Positions 45,363 through 53,539 are shown, counted from the stretch's first letter. The stretch is DNA of 64,000 nucleotides from Afipia sp. (GCA_030652315.1 JAUSAX010000045.1:1-64000), one strand, 5' to 3'. The notes: generated by a model from the sequence alone, not told the origin. Program-made: numbers and translations.

Positions 45363-46028
45363 TTATCGCCCGACCTGATACGGCCCGCCCTTTTCCAGCG
45401 CGCGCTGATACGCCGGGCGCGCGTGAATCCGCTGAAGAAAAGCCCAGGCTTTCGGCGAGCTTTCATCAAGACCGGCGCGGGCGGATGCGGCTTCCAGCGG
45501 AAAACTCATCTGGATGTCGGCGGCGGTGAGATCGTTGCCCGCGAACCATTCGCTCTTGCCGAGCTCGCCTTCCCAGAACGCGATGTGCTGCTTGAGCTGC
45601 GGGTTGACCAGTGTCGTCAGCATCTTGCCGAACACCGGCATGAGCAGCGGCCGCATCAGCGCCGGCGCACGCTTCGGCGCCAGCGTGAACAGCAGCTTCT
45701 GAACCAGCAGCGGCATCGCCGAACCTTCGGCATAGTGCAGCCAGTAGGTGTAACGCAGCCGCTCCGGCGTGTTCGGCGGCGGGATCAGGCGGCCGTTGCC
45801 GTAGGTGTCGATGATGTACTCAACGATGGCGCCCGACTCCGCGATGGTGTTGCCGTTGTCGGTGATGACCGGCGACTTGCCCAGCGGATGTATGGCGCGC
45901 AGTTCTTTCGGCGCCAGCATCGACGGCTGCCGCTGATAGCGCACGATCTCGTAAGGAACGCCGAGTTCTTCCAGCAGCCAGAGCACACGCTGCGACCGGG
46001 AATTGTTGAGATGATGGACGGTGAGCAT
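45363..46028 (-). CDS. Glutathione S-transferase
   Basis: A 221-residue GST with N-terminal thioredoxin-like domain (MLTVHHLNNSRSQRVLWLLE) and helical C-terminal domain. The catalytic position is a serine within NNSRSQRV, and the glutathione-binding segments LGKSPVITDNGNTIAESGAI and FAGNDLTAADIQMSF are present. The class resembles the bacterial GST branch near theta/beta types with Ser active site. It ends convergently to ggt, a plausible but unproven functional neighbour since both touch glutathione. Start ATG at 46028. Confidence 0.93.
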   Translation of the reverse strand: MLTVHHLNNSRSQRVLWLLEELGVPYEIVRYQRQPSMLAPKELRAIHPLGKSPVITDNGNTIAESGAIVEYIIDTYGNGRLIPPPNTPERLRYTYWLHYAEGSAMPLLVQKLLFTLAPKRAPALMRPLLMPVFGKMLTTLVNPQLKQHIAFWEGELGKSEWFAGNDLTAADIQMSFPLEAASARAGLDESSPKAWAFLQRIHARPAYQRALEKGGPYQVGR

Positions 46029-46156
46029 GGCGACCGCTCCTGTGCAACGTCGATGGACGTCTCACTGGTGCCAGCCGCGCCGCCAAAAGTCGAGAGGCCG
46101 CAGCCGGCGGAATCGGGCCTGCGCCTCTCCTGTGGCCGCCGCAACGGCCGCCGAAA

Positions 46157-46654
46157 TCAGTCGAGAGCCTGCTGTTCGAGCGAAGGCAGAACGACCTTTG
46201 ACCTGTCCGCGCCCGGCCCCGGATGCACATGGACTTGCTTGGCGGCCAATGGCTCGTGGCACACCGAGCACGTCATCACCGGATCGAAATGGTGGCCGCA
46301 GGTCTTGTGCTGATGAAGCACCGGCCGTCCGCGCTCATCCGCCATGTGCAGGTCCCCCCAGTGGACGATCGACATCATGATCGGATGCAGATCGAGACCC
46401 TTCTGGGTCAGAATGTATTCGTAACGCTTCGGACGTTCCTGATAGGCGACCCGGCGCAGCACGCCCTGACGCACAAGTTTCTTGAGACGCTCGGCCAGCA
46501 AATGCCGCGTGATGCCGAGGCGCGACTGAAATTCATCGAACCGCCGGATCCGGCGGAAACAATCGCGCAGGATGAGAAGTGTCCAGCGGTCGCCGATCAC
46601 CGACACCGTGCGCGCCACCGAACAGGCTTCTTCGTCGAGGGTCTCCCACTTCAT
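46157..46654 (-). CDS. HxlR family transcriptional regulator with a cysteine/histidine-rich tail
   Basis: A 165-residue winged-helix regulator. The HxlR core (about residues 8-105) includes ACSVARTVSVIGDRWTLLIL, a recognition helix in RFDEFQSRLGITRHLLAERL and the wing VAYQERPKRYEYILTQKG. It extends by about 50 residues with HQHKTCGHHFDPVMTCSVCHEPL, a set of three cysteines and several histidines that could hold zinc or another metal. That tail is larger than in the minimal HxlR family. The ATG at 46654 has CGGAGAT upstream; an ATG 21 bases earlier is possible. It is divergent from the binding-protein operon and likely regulates it. Confidence 0.9.
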   Translation of the reverse strand: MKWETLDEEACSVARTVSVIGDRWTLLILRDCFRRIRRFDEFQSRLGITRHLLAERLKKLVRQGVLRRVAYQERPKRYEYILTQKGLDLHPIMMSIVHWGDLHMADERGRPVLHQHKTCGHHFDPVMTCSVCHEPLAAKQVHVHPGPGADRSKVVLPSLEQQALD

Positions 46655-46806
46655 ATCGTATCTCCGCGCCGTCATCCCCGGGCGTGAAGTCCCGCCCAGC
46701 GAACGCTAATCAATTCCGATTTGGCATCCACCATATCTTGAGCGAGCTTGCGCGTGAAGTCCTTGTATTGTGCGGCGCAATAGAAATTGTCTGTGACTTG
46801 CGAGCG

Positions 46807-46835
46807 TTGACAGTTCTATATTAGAACTCTATTGC
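46807..46835 (+). promoter_or_regulatory. Promoter with embedded operator palindrome, upstream of the binding-protein gene
   Basis: TTGACA (46807-46812), a 17-base spacer and TATTGC (46830-46835) form a good sigma-70 match. The perfect palindrome AGTTCTA-TAT-TAGAACT (46812-46828) fills the spacer, so a bound dimer would block RNA polymerase. The divergent HxlR gene is the obvious candidate regulator. Confidence 0.72.
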
Positions 46836-46902
46836 TCGAAGCAACGGGCCTGGGCGCTGTGCGATCCGGCAACCGCAAAACCCAAACAAATGGAGACAAA
46901 CG

Positions 46903-48114
46903 ATGCTGAGGAGAACAGCACTCAAGGCCACCGTGGCAGCTTTGTTGCTCGCTGGAGTGTCCGCGGCGGCAGCGGCAGGGGATGCGCCGGGCGTGACGGC
47001 GAACGAGATCAAGATCGGAGCGGTGTTTCCGTTCAGCGGCCCGGCGTCGGCGCTGGGCGCGGTCGGGAAATCGCTGATCGCCTACGTCAATCTCATCAAC
47101 GACAAGGGCGGCGTAAATGGCCGCAAGATCAACCTGATCGCGCTGGATGACTCCTACAGCCCACCGAAAGCCGTCGAGCATACCCGCAAGCTGGTCGAAT
47201 CCGACGAAGTCGCGTTCATGTTCTCGACGCTCGGCACGCCCAGCAATCTCGCCATCGCAAAATATCTCGCCTCGAAGAAAGTTCCGCAGGCTTTCATCGT
47301 GACGGGCGCAACGCGGTTTACGGACTACAAGGAATACCCGATGATCACCACCGGGCTCCCGAGCTACGACACCGAGTCGCGCGCGTATGCCCGTTACCTC
47401 GCCAAGGAAATGCCCGACGCCAAGATCGCGATTCTTTATCAGAACGACGATCTCGGGAAGGACTTCATCGCGGGCTTCAAGTCCGAGTTGAAGGAAGCAT
47501 TCGATACCAAGGTGGTGACCAGTAGCTATGAAGTCAGCCAGCCCACCATCGATTCTCAGATCGTATCCCTGAAGAGCACCGGCGCGACCGTGCTGTTGTT
47601 CGCAGGCACACCGAAATTCGCGGCACAGGCGATCCGCAAAACCCATGAATCCGGATGGAAGCCGCTGCTCATCACCAACCTCATTGCAAGTTCGATCGCG
47701 TCGGTGCTGACGCCGGCCGGGCTCGATATTTCGACAGGCGTCGTGACTGCGACTTATCGCAAGGACGTGGACGATCCGAAATGGGCGAACGATGCTGGTG
47801 TCAAGCAGTACCGGGCCTTCATGGAGAAATATATGCCGGGCGCCGACCTGGCTGAGAGCAACTATTTCACCGGCCTGCATCAGGGCGTCGCGCTCGAGGC
47901 CGTGCTGAAGCAATGCGGCAACGATCTGTCGCGCGAGAACATTCTCAAGCAGACGCGCAACATCAAAGGCCTTGCCTTGCCGATGTCGCTACCCGGTATC
48001 GTCGTCAACACCAGCCCCACCAACAACAAGATGTACACCCAGCTTCATCTGCAGCGCTGGAACGGCAAGGCGTGGGATCTTTTCGGCGGACTGATCAACG
48101 ACGACGCGAAGTGA
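46903..48114 (+). CDS. ABC transporter substrate-binding protein (branched-chain amino acid type)
   Basis: A 403-residue periplasmic binding protein of the Peripla_BP_6 family. Signal peptide: LKATVAALLLAGVSAAAAA. Mature features include ITKIGAVFPFSGPAS-type start (IKIGAVFPFSGPASALGAVG), GGVNGRKINLIALDDSYSPP and AILYQNDDLGKDFIAGFKSE. These are typical of proteins that bind amino acids, amides or aromatic acids. No ABC permease or ATPase is adjacent, so it is an orphan binding protein. The ATG follows GGAGACAAAC. It is the first gene of a rightward group of three and is divergent from hxlR. Confidence 0.93.
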   Translation: MLRRTALKATVAALLLAGVSAAAAAGDAPGVTANEIKIGAVFPFSGPASALGAVGKSLIAYVNLINDKGGVNGRKINLIALDDSYSPPKAVEHTRKLVESDEVAFMFSTLGTPSNLAIAKYLASKKVPQAFIVTGATRFTDYKEYPMITTGLPSYDTESRAYARYLAKEMPDAKIAILYQNDDLGKDFIAGFKSELKEAFDTKVVTSSYEVSQPTIDSQIVSLKSTGATVLLFAGTPKFAAQAIRKTHESGWKPLLITNLIASSIASVLTPAGLDISTGVVTATYRKDVDDPKWANDAGVKQYRAFMEKYMPGADLAESNYFTGLHQGVALEAVLKQCGNDLSRENILKQTRNIKGLALPMSLPGIVVNTSPTNNKMYTQLHLQRWNGKAWDLFGGLINDDAK

Positions 48115-48129
48115 TAACCTGATCCTCTA

Positions 48130-48160
48130 AAGCGCGGCGGAGCCAAGCTCTGCCGCGCTT
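48130..48160 (+). terminator. Hairpin after the binding-protein gene
   Basis: AGCGCGGCGGAG and CTCTGCCGCGCT pair over twelve bases, with one G-T, around a CCAAG loop. No T-tract follows, so it may lower rather than stop read-through into the SDR gene. Confidence 0.5.
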
Positions 48161-48193
48161 CCGATCCCCCAACGACCTCACAGGAGACGGACC

Positions 48194-48931
48194 TTGGCCA
48201 AGAGAAATGCAACCGTGGCGGTGATCGGCGCCGGCGACTACATCGGCGGCGAGATCGCGAAAAAATTTGCTTCCGAAGGCTTTACGGTGTTCGCAGGCCG
48301 CCGCAACGGCGACAAGCTCGCACCGCTGGTGAAGGAAATCGAAGCGGCGGGTGGAGAAATCCACGCCCGCTCGCTCGATGCCCGCAAGGAGGACGAGATC
48401 GTTTCCTTTCTCGGCGACGCCGACAAACACGCACCGCTCGAAGTGTGCATTTTCAACATCGGCGCCAACGTCAACTTCCCGATCCTCGACACCACCGAGC
48501 GCGTGTTTCGCAAGGTCTGGGAGATGGCCTGCTATTCCGGCTTCCTCGCGGGACGCGAGGCGGCGCGCCTGATGCTGCCGCGCGGCAAGGGCAACATCTT
48601 CTTCACCGGAGCCACCGCCAGCCTGCGCGGCGGCTCAGGTTACGCGGCTTTCGCCAGCGCCAAATTCGGCCTGCGCGCCGTGGCACAGGCGACCGCGCGT
48701 GAACTCGGCCCGAAGAACATCCACGTCGCCCATCTGATCATCGATTCCGGCGTGGATACAGCCTGGGTGCGCGAACGCCGCGAGCAGATGTGGGGCAAGG
48801 AAGCGCTCGACAATCTCGATCTGCTGATGCCGCCGTCGTCGGTCGCGGAGTCCTACTGGCTGCTGTACCAGCAGCCGCGCAGCGCCTGGACGTTCGAGAT
48901 GGAGATTCGTCCGTTCGGCGAGAAGTGGTAG
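48194..48931 (+). CDS. SDR family oxidoreductase with FxxxK in place of YxxxK
   Basis: A 245-residue short-chain dehydrogenase relative. The cofactor loop is VAVIGAGDYIGGEIAKKF. The region of the catalytic pair reads GSGYAAFASAKFGLR, so the usual Tyr of YxxxK is Phe while the Lys remains. The segment FTGATASLRGG gives the catalytic-Ser strand. I recall a bacterial SDR branch with this FxxxK pattern and the following ELGPKNIHVAHLIIDSGV, so it may be a subfamily trait rather than decay. The start is a TTG at 48194 preceded by AGGAGACGG. Activity may be altered or absent; substrate unknown. Confidence 0.85.
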   Translation: MAKRNATVAVIGAGDYIGGEIAKKFASEGFTVFAGRRNGDKLAPLVKEIEAAGGEIHARSLDARKEDEIVSFLGDADKHAPLEVCIFNIGANVNFPILDTTERVFRKVWEMACYSGFLAGREAARLMLPRGKGNIFFTGATASLRGGSGYAAFASAKFGLRAVAQATARELGPKNIHVAHLIIDSGVDTAWVRERREQMWGKEALDNLDLLMPPSSVAESYWLLYQQPRSAWTFEMEIRPFGEKW

Positions 48932-49090
48932 TCGCGCCGCGCATAACAGCCGGGCGCAGCAACGGTTCAACCTTGCCTTGCGCCCGGATGATGGTTTGAG
49001 CAAGGATCGCGCGCCTCACCCGCCGCCTGATCCGGAAACCGCTTCACGTTTTTCGGGATCGCCCTGAAACCCTGAAAGAAGTGGATTTTG

Positions 49091-50023
49091 ATGATGCGCA
49101 TTCTGGTCATCGGCGCCGGCGCGACCGGCGGATATTTCGGCGGCAGATTGCTGCAGGCGGGGCGCGACGTCACCTTTCTGGTGCGGTCGAAGCGTGCCGA
49201 GCTGCTGGCGAAGAACGGCCTGATCATCAAAAGCCCGGTCGGCGAGATTACGCTCAAGAATCCGCCGACTCTTGTGGCGGACAAGATCACCGCGCCGTTC
49301 GACGTCATCATCCTGAGCTGCAAGGCCTACGATCTCGAGGATGCGATCGCGTCCTTCGCCGCCGCCGTCGGCCCCGACACCGCGATCATTCCGTTCCTCA
49401 ACGGCATGAAGCATCTTGAGGTGCTTGATGCGAAGTTCGGCATCGATCGCGTGATGGGCGGGCAATGCCAGGTCGCCTCGATGCTCGACGCCGAAGGCGT
49501 CATCCATCATCTCGCGCCGATGCATTCGATGTCGTTCGGCGAACGCGGAACGTCCAAGGGGGATCGCGCCAAGCGCATTGAAGCGGCGCTGCAGGGCGCG
49601 ATGTTCGACGCCCGCGCCAGCGACGTGATCATGCAGGAGATGTACGAGAAGTGGGTATTTCTCGCCACGCTGGCGGGAGCGACATCGCTGATGCGGGCAC
49701 CCGCGGGTCATATCACCGGCGCCCCCGGCGGCGAGCAGTTCATTCGCGCGCTTCGCTCGGAGATCGCCTCGATCGCCGAAGCCGCCGGTCACGCGCCGCG
49801 GCCGGAATTCCTGGAGCGCACGGCGGGTCTGCTGTTCACGCCGGGGTCGCCGCTTACCGCATCGATGCTGCGCGACATCCGCAGCAATGCGCGCATCGAG
49901 GCCGACCAGATTATCGGCGACCTGATTCGCCGCGCCGAAACCAACAAGAAGGGTGCGCTCAGCGTGCCGCTGCTGCGTATCGTCTACACGCACCTGAAGG
50001 CCTACGAATCGCAACTGGCCTGA
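49091..50023 (+). CDS. Ketopantoate reductase-family protein (ApbA/PanE)
   Basis: A 310-residue NADP-dependent reductase. The N-terminal fold ILVIGAGATGGYFGGRLLQ and the FNGMKHLEVL-type loop (PFLNGMKHLEVLDAKFGIDR) match ApbA/PanE. The catalytic Lys lies in the EMYEKWVFLATLAGATSL segment and the C-terminal domain has AGHAPRPEF and SMLRDIRSNARIEADQIIGD. The true 2-dehydropantoate 2-reductase makes pantoate for CoA; many paralogues reduce other 2-oxo acids, and the context (orphan binding protein and SDR under an HxlR site) suggests a catabolic role. The ATG at 49091 follows AAAGAAG. It ends before a hairpin and tRNA-Gly. Confidence 0.88.
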   Translation: MMRILVIGAGATGGYFGGRLLQAGRDVTFLVRSKRAELLAKNGLIIKSPVGEITLKNPPTLVADKITAPFDVIILSCKAYDLEDAIASFAAAVGPDTAIIPFLNGMKHLEVLDAKFGIDRVMGGQCQVASMLDAEGVIHHLAPMHSMSFGERGTSKGDRAKRIEAALQGAMFDARASDVIMQEMYEKWVFLATLAGATSLMRAPAGHITGAPGGEQFIRALRSEIASIAEAAGHAPRPEFLERTAGLLFTPGSPLTASMLRDIRSNARIEADQIIGDLIRRAETNKKGALSVPLLRIVYTHLKAYESQLA

Positions 50024-50050
50024 GCCAGTAGCTGCCTCACAGCGCAAAAC

Positions 50051-50077
50051 GACAAAGCCGCCTTGCGGCGGCTTGTC
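50051..50077 (+). terminator. Hairpin terminator after the ApbA/PanE gene
   Basis: AAGCCGCC, a TTGC tetraloop and GGCGGCTT, extended by GAC/GTC flanks with a one-base bulge. It lies 28 bases past the stop; the following ATTC gives only a weak T-run. Confidence 0.68.
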
Positions 50078-50120
50078 ATTCGACGAACGATCCGAAGATC
50101 GCTGATCGGCCAAGAATTTC

Positions 50121-50195
<75 letters not shown>

Positions 50196-50559
50196 ATCAC
50201 AGAGAATTGGCGGGGCGCAACGCGCGCCGCCGGGCAAACCTATGCCAAAAGCGGCCATGCAATGCAACAGGGCTAAACCTTTAATCTGCAGGCCGGTTCC
50301 GGCTGTTTCGGGCCAAATCGATGTTTTCATGGGCCTTTGCCGCTCATGACGCTCCTTGGCACGATTGAAAATCCCCCAAAAGACCTCCATCTGTAGCTTT
50401 GCGCCATTTTCGCCCTGACGGCCACCCGAGGCCGCACGGAAATCGCGCCTTCTTGCATATCGGCCATTTCCTCTGCGGCGGATCGAAGCTGCCGGAAAAG
50501 GCCCGAGGCGTGCTAGAAGCGGCTCAACTCCACCAAATAACGCGGCAGGCGAGGATCAC
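50196..50559. other. Intergenic region without recognised gene
   Basis: A 364-base gap between tRNA-Gly and the thioredoxin-like gene. I find no coding frame with a ribosome site, no repeat of the families described here and no hairpin. It probably contains the promoters of both neighbours. A TGGCACGATTG stretch near 50359 resembles half a sigma-54 site but lacks the -12 GC. Confidence 0.4.
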
Positions 50560-51480
50560 GTGACGATAGTCGAGCAAGGCACCGGACCCGCGGCAGCGAC
50601 GCCGCCGGATCTGATCAAGGACACCACGACCCAGACCTTCGTGAAGGACGTCATCGAGGAATCGAAGCGCCAGCCGGTGCTGATCGACTTCTGGGCGCCG
50701 TGGTGTGGCCCCTGCAAACAGCTGACGCCGGTCATCGAAAAGGCCGTCCGCGCCGCGAAGGGCAAGGTCAAGCTGGTCAAAATGAACATCGACGAGCATC
50801 CCGCCATTCCGGGACAGATGGGCATCCAGTCGATCCCCGCCGTCATCGCCTTCGTCAACGGTCAGCCGGCCGATGGCTTCATGGGCGCGGTGCCTGAAAG
50901 CCAGGTCACCGCCTTCATCGACAAGCTGACCGCCGGGATGCCCGCGCCGGAAGACGATGTCGCCCTGATTCTGAATGAAGCCGAAGCCGCGATGGCGGCG
51001 GGCGATCCGGCAACCGCCGCGTCGATCTATGCCGAGGTGCTCGGGGTCGATCCTACCAATCTGGCCGCGCTCGCCGGGCTTGCGCGATGCTACGTCTCCG
51101 CGGGCGCGCTGGAGCAGGCCAAGCAGACGCTGGCGATGGTGCCGGAGTCCAAGCGCAGCGATGCAGCGATTTCCGCAGTGCAGACAATGCTCGATCTCGC
51201 GGAACAGGCGAAGGCCGTCGGCCCGGTGACCGAACTAGAGCAGAAGGTCGCCGCCGATCCGCTCGACCATCAGGCGCGCTTCGATCTCGCCGTCGCGCTC
51301 AACGCCAGCGGTAAACGCGCCGAGGCGGCCGGTCATCTGCTGGACATCGTCAAGCGCGACCGCAAATGGGACGACGACGGCGCGCGCAAGAAGCTCGTGC
51401 AGTTTTTCGAGGCGTGGGGGCCGGACGACGACGCGACCGTGGACGGCCGCAAACGTCTGTCGACTATCCTTTTCTCCTGA
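50560..51480 (+). CDS. Thioredoxin-domain protein with TPR region (CnoX/YbbN-like)
   Basis: A 306-residue cytosolic protein. The thioredoxin domain (about residues 15-130) keeps the redox motif FWAPWCGPCKQLTPVIEK. The C-terminal part is a four-helix-pair TPR-like region (AEAAMAAGDPATAASIYAEV and LEQKVAADPLDHQARFDLAV). E. coli CnoX lacks a functional CxxC, but this WCGPC version should be redox active, as in some alphaproteobacterial members. CnoX protects substrates from bleach-oxidation and hands them to GroEL or DnaK. Start GTG at 50560 preceded by GGCGAGGA. It may be co-transcribed with the LonN gene after a 42-base gap. Confidence 0.92.
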   Translation: MTIVEQGTGPAAATPPDLIKDTTTQTFVKDVIEESKRQPVLIDFWAPWCGPCKQLTPVIEKAVRAAKGKVKLVKMNIDEHPAIPGQMGIQSIPAVIAFVNGQPADGFMGAVPESQVTAFIDKLTAGMPAPEDDVALILNEAEAAMAAGDPATAASIYAEVLGVDPTNLAALAGLARCYVSAGALEQAKQTLAMVPESKRSDAAISAVQTMLDLAEQAKAVGPVTELEQKVAADPLDHQARFDLAVALNASGKRAEAAGHLLDIVKRDRKWDDDGARKKLVQFFEAWGPDDDATVDGRKRLSTILFS

Positions 51481-51522
51481 AGCTCCTGACCGAGCTTCTT
51501 ACGCCTGAGTTGAGGAAAGCGG

Positions 51523-52197
51523 ATGCCGATCAACGCTGAATATCGTGGGCCCGCCGATCTGCCGAAAGTCATTCCGGTGTTTCCGTTGCCCGGAGCGTTG
51601 CTGCTGCCGCGCGGCCAGATGCCGCTCAATATTTTCGAGCCGCGCTACCTTCAGATGGTGGACGACGCATTTCGCGACGGACACCGCCTGATCGGAATGA
51701 TCCAGCCTGACGTGACCCATTCCCAAAGCAACGAGCGGCCGGCTTTGTTCAAGGTCGGCTGCGTCGGCCGCGTCACCCAGCTCGCCGAATCCGGCGATGG
51801 CCGCTACATCCTCGAACTGACCGGCGTCGCCCGCTTCAAGGTTCTCAAGGAGCAGACGGTGCTGACGCCGTACCGCCAGTGTAATGTGGACTTCAGCGCG
51901 TTCCTTGACGATTTCATCGCGCGCAAGGGCGAGGAAGAAGTCGATCGCAAGGCGCTGCTGACCGCGCTGACGCAGTTTCTGAAGGCCAATCAGCTCAAGG
52001 TGGATTGGGACGGCATCGAAAGCGCGCCCAATGAAGCGCTGGTCAATGCACTCGCGATGATGTCGCCCTATGGCCCGGCGGAGAAGCAGGCGCTGCTGGA
52101 AGCGCCGAACCTCAAGACCCGCGCCGAAATCCTGATCGCCGTGACTGAAATGGATCTCGCCAAGAAACAGACGTCCGGCGACCCGCCGCTGCAGTAA
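51523..52197 (+). CDS. LON N-terminal substrate-binding domain protein
   Basis: A 224-residue protein consisting of the Lon N-terminal (PUA-like) domain alone, without ATPase or protease parts. Signatures: LPKVIPVFPLPGALLLPRGQ, LPLNIFEPRY (here MPLNIFEPRYLQMVDDAF), GRVTQLAESGDGRYILELTG and RFKVLKEQ. The C-terminal 90 residues are helical (EALVNALAMMSPYGPAEKQAL). Stand-alone LonN proteins are widespread next to thioredoxins in alphaproteobacteria, function unknown. An AGTTGAGGAAAGC ribosome site precedes the ATG. Confidence 0.93.
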   Translation: MPINAEYRGPADLPKVIPVFPLPGALLLPRGQMPLNIFEPRYLQMVDDAFRDGHRLIGMIQPDVTHSQSNERPALFKVGCVGRVTQLAESGDGRYILELTGVARFKVLKEQTVLTPYRQCNVDFSAFLDDFIARKGEEEVDRKALLTALTQFLKANQLKVDWDGIESAPNEALVNALAMMSPYGPAEKQALLEAPNLKTRAEILIAVTEMDLAKKQTSGDPPLQ

Positions 52198-52213
52198 CGA
52201 GTGTTATCCGAAT

Positions 52214-52576
52214 CTAGTATCCGGCGATCGCCAGCACGACCACCACGCTCAGCAGCATCCATCCGAAATGACGGCCGCGCTTGGCCCAGGCATTGGCCGC
52301 GGCTGCGAAGGCAAATACCACGGCCATTGTGACAACGATCCAGTGGCGCGCGGCGTCCGATCCCATCTGCGGCGCTGTCAGCAACAGAACTCCTCCGCCG
52401 ATCCACGCCACTGTGCCGGTCTGCCAGACGAGGCGCAGCAAGGTTCGCACCTGCGCTGGCTCAATGGTGATCCTGCTATTGCCTTGCGCGAATATTCTTG
52501 TTTCGCCCAGCGTGCCGTGAATCAGCGCCACGACGATGGCGAGGCATCCAGAGACCTGTAACAGCAAATCGCGCAT
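52214..52576 (-). CDS. Small four-helix membrane protein
   Basis: A 120-residue inner-membrane protein with about four hydrophobic segments (about residues 5-22, 52-68, 80-97 and 103-119). It has the pattern GCLAIVVALIHGTLGETRIF, ending VRTLLRLVWQTGTVAWIGGG, that I recall from a small family of uncharacterised membrane proteins. It is divergent from the TetR gene with two operator-like palindromes between, so it is probably the regulated target. Start ATG at 52576. Confidence 0.75.
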   Translation of the reverse strand: MRDLLLQVSGCLAIVVALIHGTLGETRIFAQGNSRITIEPAQVRTLLRLVWQTGTVAWIGGGVLLLTAPQMGSDAARHWIVVTMAVVFAFAAAANAWAKRGRHFGWMLLSVVVVLAIAGY

Positions 52577-52598
52577 CTACGTTCCTCCCGACGGGCAC

Positions 52599-52614
52599 CA
52601 TACATGACTGTATG
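52599..52614. promoter_or_regulatory. TetR operator candidate 1
   Basis: CATACATGACTGTATG, a perfect inverted repeat CATACA-TGAC-TGTATG, 23 bases upstream of the membrane-protein start. Shares its half-site with operator 2. Confidence 0.72.
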
Positions 52615-52643
52615 GAAACAATGCGCCCGGCGCTGGCGCATGT

Positions 52644-52660
52644 CAATACAGTTGTGTATG
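52644..52660. promoter_or_regulatory. TetR operator candidate 2
   Basis: CAATACAGTTGTGTATG, an inverted repeat ATACA-GTTG-TGTAT. Same half-site as operator 1, with centres about 46 bases apart and lying 25 bases before the TetR start, fitting autorepression plus control of the divergent gene. Confidence 0.7.
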
Positions 52661-52684
52661 GTACTGCTGACGAAGGAGTTCCCG

Positions 52685-53245
52685 GTGAAGAACGGCGCGA
52701 AACCCGACCAGCTCTCCGCCACCGACTGGCTCGATCAGGGCCTGAAAACGCTGACCGAAAGCGGGTTCACGGCGTTGAAAGCCGAGCCGCTGGCGAAGGC
52801 CATGGGCGTCTCGCGCGGCAGCTTCTATTGGCATTTCGCGGATGTCGGCGCGTTCCATTCCGCCCTGCTCAAGCGCTGGCGGGAGGTCACGACCGAGCAG
52901 ATCATCGCCAGTCTCGAACGATCGCCGGAGGGCGAGATTCCCATAAATGTGCTGCTGCGCCGAGCGTTCGGCGGAAGCAGACTCACACTGGAAATTGCGG
53001 TGCGCACCTGGGCCACCGTCGATTCCGCCGCCCGTGCAGCGGTGCAGGCCATCGACAAGCGCAGGCTGTCCTACATGGAGGGTCAGTTTGTGGCACAGGG
53101 ATATTCCCCTGCGGTGGCGCAGGCGCGTTCTCAGATTCTCTACTGGGCTTTTCTCGGCTTCACCCTCTCGGACAAGCCTTTGCCGAGGCCACGTCAGGAA
53201 GGGATTCTCGCTGAATTGATCAGGATCGCCAACGCCCCGGCCTGA
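52685..53245 (+). CDS. TetR family transcriptional regulator
   Basis: A 186-residue one-component repressor. The DNA-binding domain shows WLDQGLKTLTESGFTALKAE, the turn LAKAMGVSRGSFYWHFAD (classical TetR recognition helix) and HSALLKRWREVT. The rest is the ligand-binding helical domain. The start is a GTG at 52685 with AAGGAG seven bases upstream; an ATG at 52604 falls in the operator and lacks a ribosome site. It probably controls itself and the divergent membrane protein through the two palindromes. Effector unknown. Confidence 0.9.
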   Translation: MKNGAKPDQLSATDWLDQGLKTLTESGFTALKAEPLAKAMGVSRGSFYWHFADVGAFHSALLKRWREVTTEQIIASLERSPEGEIPINVLLRRAFGGSRLTLEIAVRTWATVDSAARAAVQAIDKRRLSYMEGQFVAQGYSPAVAQARSQILYWAFLGFTLSDKPLPRPRQEGILAELIRIANAPA

Positions 53246-53338
53246 TGACTGCGACAACGCAACCGCACAGTCTGTTGATCCGGGTTGCCGCGGGTGTGAT
53301 ACAACGGGCCAAACTAAATACCGCTGTGGAGCTGACCT

Positions 53339-53539
53339 ATGACGACCTCGCCGTCCGAACGACCCGAAAACGGCGTCGATCCGAAACTTCTGGAAATTCT
53401 GGTGTGCCCGCAGACCAAAGGGCCGCTGGAGTTCGACAGCGCACGGCAAGAACTGATCTCGCGGTCGGCCAAGCTTGCCTATCCGATCCGCGACGGCATC
53501 CCGATCATGCTGCCGGAAGAAGCGCGGCGCATTGATTAA
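53339..53539 (+). CDS. Trm112 family protein
   Basis: A 66-residue zinc-ribbon-type protein. In eukaryotes and archaea Trm112 activates several methyltransferases; bacterial members are assumed to be similar adaptors. The family line [20 protein letters not shown] and [14 protein letters not shown] are visible. Bacterial members often have only one cysteine pair or less; here a single cysteine in VCPQTK remains, so zinc binding is doubtful. Start ATG at 53339 after GTGGAGCTG. Confidence 0.93.
   Translation: MTTSPSERPENGVDPKLLEILVCPQTKGPLEFDSARQELISRSAKLAYPIRDGIPIMLPEEARRID

Noticed and set aside
46676-46806. Possible 43-codon minus-strand peptide (DNFYCAAQYKDFTRKLAQD) upstream of hxlR
   Set aside because: The composition looks protein-like but there is no start codon before a stop in frame and no ribosome site; probably a chance frame or very old remnant.
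50355-50372. TTGGCACGATTG stretch in the gap before the thioredoxin gene as sigma-54 promoter
   Set aside because: No GC at the -12 position at the required spacing.
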